Shown here piece by piece: positions 56,852-64,000 of a stretch of 64,000 nt of DNA. Position numbers and translations under genes: made by a program. The stretch is from Streptomyces sp. CB09001. Lineage in GTDB: Bacteria; Actinomycetota; Actinomycetes; Streptomycetales; Streptomycetaceae. Within the stretch, counting starts at the first letter, position 1, and each line of letters starts with the position of its first letter. The notes under the pieces were generated by a model. That model was not told where the DNA came from. It saw nothing but the letters and a program-made list of their open reading frames with translations, and made no database searches. The DNA lies in NCBI RefSeq assembly GCF_003369795.1, contig NZ_CP026730.1, forward strand, positions 5,137,001 to 5,201,000, given 5' to 3'.

Positions 56852-56917
56852 GGGGTCGTACGGAGGCTCTGCCGGGGTCGTACGGAGGCCCCTCCGGGGT
56901 CGTAGGGGAGCATCAAC
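56852..56917. repeat. Three 22-bp tandem repeats in an intergenic region
   Basis: Units start at 56852, 56874 and 56896, each opening GGGGTCGTA. The first two share GGGGTCGTACGGAGGC exactly; the third has a shifted end (GGGGTCGTAGGGGAGC). They lie between divergent exporter operons (starts 56795 and 56988). Confidence 0.8.
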
Positions 56918-56920
56918 CGA

Positions 56921-56958
56921 TCGGCCGATGCGCCTTCGAGCGCGTCGGCCGATGCGCC
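56921..56958. repeat. Duplicated 14-mer upstream of the ABC-2 exporter operon
   Basis: TCGGCCGATGCGCC occurs at 56921-56934 and 56945-56958, with starts 24 bp apart. The first copy contains the perfect palindrome ATCGGCCGAT (56920-56929). It lies 30-67 bp upstream of the ATG at 56988, so a direct-repeat operator is plausible, perhaps for the NarL-type regulator of the same operon. Confidence 0.5.
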
Positions 56959-56987
56959 GGCCCCCCGGCCGCCGGGACGCTGGTGTC

Positions 56988-57886
<899 letters not shown>

Positions 57887-57890
<4 letters not shown>

Positions 57891-58636
57891 CCACCGACGT
57901 CTTCGACACCGCCGTACTGAGGACCGAGCTGCGGCTGTTCCGGCGCGAACCGGGCGCCCTGTTCTGGATGCTGGTGTTCCCGACGCTGCTGCTGGTGGTC
58001 CTCGGTTCCATCCCGTCCTTCCGCGAGGCCGACGCCTCCTTCGGCGGGCTGCGCCCGGTCGACGCCTACGTGCCGGTGGCCGTGCTGCTCGGCCTGACCG
58101 TGGGCGGCCTTCAGGGCATGCCGCAGGTGCTCACCGGCTACCGCGAGCGGGGCATCCTGCGCCGGATGTCCGCCACGCCCGTGCGCCCGGCGGCACTGCT
58201 GTCCGCCCAGATGGTGGTGTGCGGCGCGGCCGCCCTGGTCTCGGCGCTGCTCGCGCTCGCGGTCGGGCGGCTCGCCTTCGACGTGGGCCTGCCCGAGCAG
58301 CCCCTCGGCTACCTCCTGGCACTGCTCCTCGCCGTGCTCGCCGCGCTCTCCCTGGGCGCCGTCCTGTCCGCGCTGTCCCGCACCACGAAGATCGCCGGTG
58401 CGATCGGGTCGGCGGCGCTGTTCCCGGCGATGTTCTGCGCGGGCGTGTGGCTGCCGGTGCAGGCCATGCCGGACGTGCTGGGCCGGATCGTGGGCTGGAC
58501 CCCCTTCGGCGCCGCCGCGCAGGCCCTCAACGAGGCCGCGGCGGGCGACTGGCCGGGCTGGTCCCACCTGGCGGTGCTGGTGGGCTGGACGGTGCTGCTC
58601 ACCGCGGCGGCCTCGCGCTGGTTCCGCTGGGAGTGA
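57887..58636 (+). CDS. ABC-2 type exporter permease (DrrB-like)
   Basis: A 249-residue permease with six hydrophobic segments (LFWMLVFPTLLLVVLGSI; AYVPVAVLLGLTVGGLQG; the LLSAQMVVCGAAALVSALLA pair; and three more) and the ABC-2 motif region RERGILRRMSATPVRPAALL between helices 2 and 3. Translation is coupled to the ATPase by an ATGA overlap. The two-component sensor starts 45 bp downstream, probably on the same transcript. Confidence 0.92.
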
Positions 58637-58681
58637 CGGGAGTGACCGGAGCGAGGGGGAGTGTGCGGGGAAGGCGGCCGC

Positions 58682-59953
58682 GTGTCCGACAATGACGCCA
58701 TGACGCGGACGGCGGCGGTCGACGAGCGGTGGGCGGCGTTCCACCGCTGGGGCCCGTACGCGCTGCTGGCCGTCGGGACGCTGGTCGCCTGGTCGGCCGC
58801 CGACGCCATCGGCATGACGACCGGCGAGCGGCGGGCGAGCGGCGCACTGATCGGCGCGGCCGTCGTGCTGCAACTGTGGTGGAACCGGGCGGCGCGCACC
58901 CGCCCCGAGCCGTCCACGGCCGGCACCTGCTACTACGCCGTCCGCTGGGCCATCGGCTTCGCCCTCACCTGGCTGAACCCGCTGTTCGCCTTCTACGCGG
59001 TAGTCGGCTACTTCGGCGCCCAGTACCTGCTGCCCCGCAGGCTGTGCCAGGCCGGGCTGTTCGCCACCGCCGTCACCCTCGCGGGTTCGCAGTCCGGCGG
59101 GCTGCCGCCGAACGGGGTCATGGGCTGGGTGCTCTTCGGCGCGATCCTGACCGTCAACAGCATGCTGGTGGCCCTCTTCGCGCACTTCGCCGCGCTGGAG
59201 GAGGCCCGCAGCCGCGCCCGCGTGGAGACCATCGCCGAACTGGAGCGCACCAACACCGCCCTCCAGCAGGCCCTCGACGAGAACGCCGCCCTCCACGCCC
59301 AGCTCCTCGTGCAGGCCCGGGAGGCCGGGGTCGCCGACGAGCGCAGGCGGCTGGCCGCCGAGATCCACGACACCCTCGCCCAGGGCCTGACCGGCATCAT
59401 CGCCCAGCTCCAGGTCGTGGCGGCCGCCCCGGACCCGGCGCTGGGCCGGGAACACCTGGACCGGGCCCTCGCCCTGGCCCGGCACAGCCTCGGCGAGGCC
59501 CGCCGCTCCGTGCACAACCTGTCGCCGGTCGCGCTGGCCGACGACGGACTGCCGGACGCGTTGAAGAAGACGGTCGCCGAGTGGGGCGGGCGCACTGGCG
59601 TGCAGGCCCGGTTCACCGTCACCGGCACCGCCGAGCACCTCCACGACGAGGTCGCCGCGACGCTCCTGCGCATCGCCCAGGAGGCCCTGTCCAACACGGC
59701 CCGGCACGCCGCCGCCGACCGGGTCGGCGTCACCCTCTCCTACATGGGCGACGAGGTCACCCTCGACATCCGCGACGACGGCCGGGGCTTCGACCCGCTG
59801 ACCCCGCGCGAGTGCACCCCGGGCGGCGGCTTCGGCCTCGACGGCATGCGGGCCCGCGCCGAGCGCATCGCCGGATCGCTCACGGTGGAGGCGGAACCGG
59901 GGCACGGCACGGCCGTCTCGGCTCGCGTACCGTTGGTCCGCCATGACCGATGA
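58682..59953 (+). CDS. NarL-type sensor histidine kinase
   Basis: A 423-residue membrane kinase with about five or six hydrophobic segments in residues 22-172 and no large extracytoplasmic domain. The HisKA_3 phosphorylation site is His229 in LAAEIHDTLAQGLTG, followed by HATPase_c (RIAQEALSNTARHA N-box, DDGRGFDP, GGFGLDGMRARAERI). GTG at 58682 is preferred because GGGGAAGG precedes it by 7 bp; GTG at 58661 and ATG at 58700 are alternatives. Its 3' end overlaps the regulator gene by 11 bp. Likely senses membrane stress or the exported compound, by analogy. Confidence 0.9.
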   Translation: MSDNDAMTRTAAVDERWAAFHRWGPYALLAVGTLVAWSAADAIGMTTGERRASGALIGAAVVLQLWWNRAARTRPEPSTAGTCYYAVRWAIGFALTWLNPLFAFYAVVGYFGAQYLLPRRLCQAGLFATAVTLAGSQSGGLPPNGVMGWVLFGAILTVNSMLVALFAHFAALEEARSRARVETIAELERTNTALQQALDENAALHAQLLVQAREAGVADERRRLAAEIHDTLAQGLTGIIAQLQVVAAAPDPALGREHLDRALALARHSLGEARRSVHNLSPVALADDGLPDALKKTVAEWGGRTGVQARFTVTGTAEHLHDEVAATLLRIAQEALSNTARHAAADRVGVTLSYMGDEVTLDIRDDGRGFDPLTPRECTPGGGFGLDGMRARAERIAGSLTVEAEPGHGTAVSARVPLVRHDR

Positions 59954-60677
59954 CGCCACGACCGATGACGCCGCGAGCGACGAGACCGCGAGCGACGAGA
60001 CCGCGAGCGACGAGACCGCGACTGACGAGACCGCGACCGATGACGCCGTGATCTCCCTCCTCGTCGTCGACGACCACCCCGTCGTCCGCGACGGCCTGCG
60101 CGGCATGTTCGAGTCCGCGCCCGGCTTCCGCGTCCTCGGTGAGGCGGCGGGCGGCGCCGAGGCGCTGGAACGGGCCGCCGCGCTCGACCCCGACGTGATC
60201 CTCATGGACCTGCGGATGCCGGGCGGTTCGGGCGTGGACGCCATCCGGGAGCTGACCCGGCGCGGCGCCCGCGCGAAGGTCCTCGTGCTCACCACGTACG
60301 ACACCGACTCCGACACGCTGCCCGCCATCGAGGCCGGCGCGACCGGCTACCTCCTCAAGGACGCGCCCCGCGACGACCTGTTCACCGCGGTCCGCGCGGC
60401 GGCCCAGGGGCGCACGGTCCTCTCCCCGGCGGTCGCCTCCCGTCTGGTCTCCGCCGTCCGCGCTCCGAAGACCCCCGGCGCCGAGGCCCTCTCCGCCCGC
60501 GAGCGCGAGGTGCTCGCCCTGGTGGCGCGCGGCACCTCCAACAAGGAGGTCGCCCGGGAGCTGTTCATCAGCGAGGCGACCGTGAAGACCCACCTCACCC
60601 ACCTCTACGCCAAGCTGGGCGTGAACGACCGCGCGGCGGCCGTCGCGACGGCGTACGACCGGGGCATCCTCGGCTGA
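59943..60677 (+). CDS. NarL/FixJ-type response regulator with an acidic repeat N-terminus
   Basis: A 244-residue regulator. Receiver domain (residues 36-152): VVDDHP acidic pair, phospho-acceptor Asp89 (VILMDLRMPGG), conserved Lys in GYLLKDAP. LuxR-type HTH at about 180-240 (LSAREREVLALVARGTSNKE, SEATVKTHLTHLYAKLGVND). The first 35 residues are an acidic run of (S/T)DETA repeats encoded by 15-bp tandem repeats (59975-60034), absent from ordinary family members. Start at ATG 59943 overlaps the kinase gene; GTG at 60048 (VISLLVVDD) would give a normal-length protein but has no ribosome site. Confidence 0.92.
   Translation: MTDDATTDDAASDETASDETASDETATDETATDDAVISLLVVDDHPVVRDGLRGMFESAPGFRVLGEAAGGAEALERAAALDPDVILMDLRMPGGSGVDAIRELTRRGARAKVLVLTTYDTDSDTLPAIEAGATGYLLKDAPRDDLFTAVRAAAQGRTVLSPAVASRLVSAVRAPKTPGAEALSAREREVLALVARGTSNKEVARELFISEATVKTHLTHLYAKLGVNDRAAAVATAYDRGILG
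59975..60034 (+). repeat. Four 15-bp tandem repeats inside the response regulator gene
   Basis: GAGCGACGAGACCGC is repeated three times exactly (59975, 59990, 60005), then once with one change (GACTGACGAGACCGC, 60020). In frame, the units encode SDETA/TDETA; they follow two copies of ACCGATGACGCC. Confidence 0.85.
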
Positions 60678-60716
60678 ACCGCCCGCTGCTCGCCGCGGCT
60701 CGGGACCCGTCCCCGC

Positions 60717-62999
60717 TCAACCCGCCCTCAGCAGCAGCACCGTCCGCGCCGGGACCGTGATCTCCGTTTCCGCGGGGTACGCGGTGCCCGGTGCCCCGCC
60801 CTGCTCCTCCCTTCCGGTGTCGACGACCACCTCGTACCGCTCCGCCCACGGGGCGCCCGGCAGGACGAAGCCGGCCGGCTCCCCGCCCGCGTGCAGGACG
60901 GCCAGGAAGCTGTCGTCGACGACCGGGTCGCCGTGCTCGTCGCGGCCCGGGATGTCCCGCCCGGACAGGTACATGCCGAGGGTGGCGGCGGGGGCGTACC
61001 AGTCCCGCTCCGTCATCTCCGTGCCGCCCGCGGTGAACCAGGCCAGGTCGCGCAGGCCGTCCGCGGAGTGCGCCCGGCCGGAGAAGAACGCCCGGCGGCG
61101 CAGCACCGGGTGCCGGTGGCGCAGCGCGATCAGCCGCGAGGCCAGCGCGAACAGCGGGCGCCACTCCGGATCGTCCCGCAGGCTCCAGTCCACCCAGCCG
61201 GTCTCGTTGTCCTGGCAGTAGGCGTTGTTGTTCCCGCGCTGGGTGCGGCCCATCTCGTCGCCCGCGACCAGCATCGGCACCCCGGTGGACAGCAGCAGTG
61301 TGGTCAGCAGGTTGCGCAGCTGGCGGCGCCGCAGCGCGCGCACCTCCGCGTCGTCCGTCTCGCCCTCCGTGCCGCAGTTCCAGGACCGGTTGTCGTCCGT
61401 GCCGTCCCGGTTGCCCTCACCGTTGGCCTCGTTGTGCTTGCGCTCGTACGACACGAGGTCGCGCAGCGTGAAACCGTCGTGCGCGGTGACGAAGTTGACC
61501 GAGGCGTAGGGCCTGCGCCCGCCCCACGCGTACAGGTCGCTGGAGCCCGACAGGCGGTACCCCATCTCCCGTACGTCCGGCAGCGCGTGCCGCCAGAAGT
61601 CCCGGACCGCGCCCCGGTACCGGTCGTTCCACTCCGTCCACAGCGGCGGGAACGCCCCCACCTGGTAGCCGCCCGAGCCCACGTCCCACGGCTCGGCGAT
61701 CAGCTTCACCCGGCGCAGCACCGGATCCTGCGCGATCACCGCGAGGAACGGCGAGAGCATGTCGACGTCGTGCATCGAGCGGGCCAGCGCCGCCGCCAGG
61801 TCGAAGCGGAAGCCGTCCACGCCCATCTCGGTGACCCAGTACCGCAGCGAGTCGGTGATCAGCCGCAGCACGTGCGGCTGGACCACGTGCAGGGTGTTGC
61901 CGCAGCCGGTGTAGTCGGCGTACCGGCGGGCGTCGGGCTGGAGGCGGTAGTAGCCGCGGTTGTCGATGCCCTTCAGGGAGAGCGTCGGGCCCAGTTCGCC
62001 CGCCTCCGCGGTGTGGTTGTAGACCACGTCGAGGATCACCTCGATGCCGGCCGCGTGCAGTGCGCGCACCATCCGCTTGAACTCGCCGACCTGCTCACCC
62101 GTGGTGCCGGAGGCGGCGTAGGCGGCGTGCGGGGCGAAGTAGCCGACCGAGTTGTAGCCCCAGTAGTTCTTCAGGCCGCGCTCCAGCAGATGGCTCTCGT
62201 GCGCGAACTGGTGCACCGGCAGCAGCTCCACCGCCGTCACGCCCAGCCGCGTCAGGTGATCGATCGCCGCCGGGTGGGCGAGGCCCGCGTACGTGCCGCG
62301 CAGCTCGGGCGGGATGTCCGGGTGGAGCCTGGTGAAGCCGCGCACGTGCAGCTCGTAGATGACCGAGTCCGCCCACGGCGTCTTGGGCCGCCGGTCGTAC
62401 GTCCATTCGTCGTCGGTGGCGTCGTCGTGGACCACGACGCCCTTGGGGACGTACGGCGCCGAGTCCCGGTCGTCGCGCACGGTGTCCGCGACCCGCTGCT
62501 CCGGCCAGTCGCGCACGTGCCCGTACACCTCGGGCGGCAGCACGCCGTAGTCATTCCCCTCGGCGCCGTCCACGGCGCGGGCGTAGGGGTCGAGGAGCAG
62601 CTTCGCCGGGTTCCAGCGGGCGCCGGTCCAGGGGTCCCAGCGGCCGTGCACCCGGTAGCCGTAGCGCCGCCCGGGCCGGACGCCCGGCACGAAGCCGTGC
62701 CAGATCTCGTGCGTCAGCTCGGTCAGCCGCACCCGGCTCTCCCTGGCGCCGGGTCCCGGCCCGTCGAACAGACACAGCTCCACCGCCTCCGCCCCGCCCG
62801 CCCACAGGGCGAAGTTGGTCCCCGCCACCTGGTCCGGGCCGGTCCGGAACCGGGCGCCCAGCGGCACCGGGGTGCCCGGCCGGGCCGGCACGGCGGGCGG
62901 CGGAGCGGCGCGCCGCGCGCCATTGACCACGACGGCGGGGTGCCCGTCCGCGGCGGCCCGTTCCCCGGGCACCGCCTCCCGCTCGGCTGCGCTGGACAC
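60717..62999 (-). CDS. glgX: Glycogen debranching enzyme GlgX
   Basis: A 760-residue GH13_11 debranching enzyme that hydrolyses alpha-1,6 links in limit dextrins. An N-terminal CBM48 (ARFRTGPDQVAGTNFALWAG, PGVRPGRRYGYRVHGRWDPW) precedes the barrel: nucleophile Asp in GVDGFRFDLAAALAR, Glu in RVKLIAEPWDVGSGGYQVG, third Asp in NFVTAHDGFTLRDLVSY. GTG at 62999 is chosen for the GGGAGG 7 bp upstream; the longer open frame upstream is unlike the family. It is separated from the glgE cluster by 16 kb but acts on the same glucan. Confidence 0.93.
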   Translation of the reverse strand: MSSAAEREAVPGERAAADGHPAVVVNGARRAAPPPAVPARPGTPVPLGARFRTGPDQVAGTNFALWAGGAEAVELCLFDGPGPGARESRVRLTELTHEIWHGFVPGVRPGRRYGYRVHGRWDPWTGARWNPAKLLLDPYARAVDGAEGNDYGVLPPEVYGHVRDWPEQRVADTVRDDRDSAPYVPKGVVVHDDATDDEWTYDRRPKTPWADSVIYELHVRGFTRLHPDIPPELRGTYAGLAHPAAIDHLTRLGVTAVELLPVHQFAHESHLLERGLKNYWGYNSVGYFAPHAAYAASGTTGEQVGEFKRMVRALHAAGIEVILDVVYNHTAEAGELGPTLSLKGIDNRGYYRLQPDARRYADYTGCGNTLHVVQPHVLRLITDSLRYWVTEMGVDGFRFDLAAALARSMHDVDMLSPFLAVIAQDPVLRRVKLIAEPWDVGSGGYQVGAFPPLWTEWNDRYRGAVRDFWRHALPDVREMGYRLSGSSDLYAWGGRRPYASVNFVTAHDGFTLRDLVSYERKHNEANGEGNRDGTDDNRSWNCGTEGETDDAEVRALRRRQLRNLLTTLLLSTGVPMLVAGDEMGRTQRGNNNAYCQDNETGWVDWSLRDDPEWRPLFALASRLIALRHRHPVLRRRAFFSGRAHSADGLRDLAWFTAGGTEMTERDWYAPAATLGMYLSGRDIPGRDEHGDPVVDDSFLAVLHAGGEPAGFVLPGAPWAERYEVVVDTGREEQGGAPGTAYPAETEITVPARTVLLLRAG

Positions 63000-63148
63000 C
63001 TGTCGGCCTCCCACGGCTCGTGGAACGACGTCCGGCAGGAGGGCGCGCGGCGTCCCGGCCGCTGCTCCCCGTCGCGTCGTCCTCCACACAGTTCTGCCCA
63101 CCGGGTGGCTCGCACTCACGTTTCCCCAGGGTCGACCGGTCGTTACGG

Positions 63149-64000
63149 GTGGATGTGAGGCACGTACACGGGCGCGCACGGCGCGCGGGCGCGGCTCTGG
63201 CCGCCCTACTGACATGGGCAGGACTGCTGGCCGGGGCCGCCGGATGCACCTCGGACGGCGGCGGCATCGGTTCCGGCATCGGCTCGGGCATCGGCGAGAT
63301 GTTCGGCAAGCAACCCGCCGCCGAGGACGTCATCCGCGTCACCCCGGACGACGGAAGCAAGGCCGTCGCGCCGGAGAAGAAGCTGTCGGTGCGGGTGCCC
63401 GACGGGCGCCTGGAGTCGGTGAAGGTCGTCCGGTCGCAGGACGCGCAGGAGACCCCGGTGCCCGGCCGGATCTCCGAGGACGGCCTGAGCTGGCGGCCCG
63501 ACGACGACCGGCTCGCCCTCGCCGCCAAGTACACCGTCGACGCCGTCGCCCTGGACGGCGGCGGACACCGCTCGGCCCGGCACACCACGTTCACCACCAA
63601 GGTCCCCGAGGAACGCTTCATCGCCTACGTCGCCCCCGAGAACCGCTCGGTCGTCGGCACCGGCATGATCGTCTCACTGGAGTTCAACCGGGAGATCACC
63701 GACCGCGCCGCCGTCGAACGCGCCGTCACCGTCACCGCGGAGCCCGCCACCGAGATCCGTCCGCACTGGTTCGGCAAGGACCGCCTCGACTTCCGCCCCG
63801 AGGAGTACTGGAAGCCCGGCACCGAGGTCACCGTCGACCTGGACCTGCGGGACGTCGAGGGTGCGAAGGGGGTCTACGGGCTCCAGCACAAGAAGGTCTC
63901 CTTCACCGTCGGCCGCAGCCAGGTCTCCCGCGTCGACGCGGTCGAGCGGACCATGCAGGTGCGCCGGGACGGCACACTGCTGGCCACCGTGCCGATCACC
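63149..64000 (+). CDS. L,D-transpeptidase-like lipoprotein, N-terminal part
   Basis: The gene runs off the right edge; 284 residues are visible. A lipoprotein signal peptide (hydrophobic ALAALLTWAGLLAG, lipobox AGAAGC) is followed by a glycine-rich IGSGIGSGIGEM linker and two Ig-like beta domains (KLSVRVPDGRLESVKVV; VAPENRSVVGTGMIVSLEFN, TAEPATEIRPHWFGKDRLDF, FRPEEYWKPGTEVTVDLD). This is the N-terminal architecture of actinobacterial L,D-transpeptidases, whose YkuD catalytic domain (HGTxx, SHGC) would lie outside the window, so transpeptidase activity is inferred. GTG at 63149 or 63155 is the start. Divergent from glgX. Confidence 0.8.
   Translation, partial: MDVRHVHGRARRAGAALAALLTWAGLLAGAAGCTSDGGGIGSGIGSGIGEMFGKQPAAEDVIRVTPDDGSKAVAPEKKLSVRVPDGRLESVKVVRSQDAQETPVPGRISEDGLSWRPDDDRLALAAKYTVDAVALDGGGHRSARHTTFTTKVPEERFIAYVAPENRSVVGTGMIVSLEFNREITDRAAVERAVTVTAEPATEIRPHWFGKDRLDFRPEEYWKPGTEVTVDLDLRDVEGAKGVYGLQHKKVSFTVGRSQVSRVDAVERTMQVRRDGTLLATVPIT

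Noticed and set aside
56852..56917. Possible CRISPR array
   Set aside because: Only three units, contiguous, with no variable spacers and no cas genes.

Overview
The window is chromosomal DNA of a Streptomyces-type actinomycete. GC content is very high, third codon positions are almost all G or C, GTG starts are common, and many genes are joined by 4-bp stop/start overlaps (ATGA or GTGA). From memory, gene content and order match the core-chromosome segment of Streptomyces coelicolor around icmA, pyk, ackA, pta, pfkA and the glgE locus; no database was consulted. I saw no rRNA, tRNA, CRISPR array, transposase or phage genes. Both ends cut genes: a histidine kinase at the left and a probable L,D-transpeptidase lipoprotein at the right.

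Layout. 0-4.7 kb: kinase tail, a MarR regulator, an operon of three AIM24-family paralogues (-), then two DUF3817 membrane proteins, a thiamine-binding-like protein and a second MarR (+). 4.8-9.3 kb: isobutyryl-CoA mutase large subunit icmA behind a near-perfect palindrome, a GlxA-type regulator, a medium-chain oxidoreductase and a TetR regulator. 9.6-14 kb: a YbbN-like thioredoxin/TPR protein, a 652-bp leader with a strong hairpin, and a three-gene surface-protein operon of unknown function (DUF6230, DUF6114, acidic secreted protein). 14-20 kb: central carbon genes pyk, ackA-pta and divergent pfkA. 20-26.6 kb: an HTH regulator, a sugar ABC importer operon with a clear promoter, and a WhiJ-like regulatory cluster (Scr1-type HTH, DUF397, HATPase protein) next to a four-helix membrane protein. 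26.6-31.4 kb: a CitAB/DcuSR-type two-component system divergent from a C4-dicarboxylate carrier, then a MerR-thioredoxin pair. 31.6-33.8 kb: a HelD-like helicase.

33.9-44.4 kb holds the GlgE pathway: glgE-treS-mak-glgB (-) with glgP divergent. TreS interconverts maltose and trehalose, Mak phosphorylates maltose, GlgE extends alpha-1,4-glucan from maltose-1-phosphate, GlgB branches it and GlgP degrades it. A GlgX-type debranching enzyme lies at 60.7-63 kb. 44.5-49 kb has a DUF1990 protein and two secreted thermolysin-family proteases. 49.4-56.8 kb is a four-gene, fully overlapping operon for two apparently heterodimeric ABC exporters. 57-60.7 kb has a DrrAB-like ABC-2 exporter with a NarL-type two-component system.

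Most notable: an in-frame insertion resembling a dispersed Streptomyces intergenic repeat inside an already degenerate ABC nucleotide-binding domain; complementary loss of ATPase motifs in that ABC pair; a compositionally distinct block in the middle of glgE, with AAA lysine codons, suggesting gene conversion; short tandem repeats in one intergenic region and at the start of two proteins; and the uncharacterised DUF6230/DUF6114 operon with its leader.
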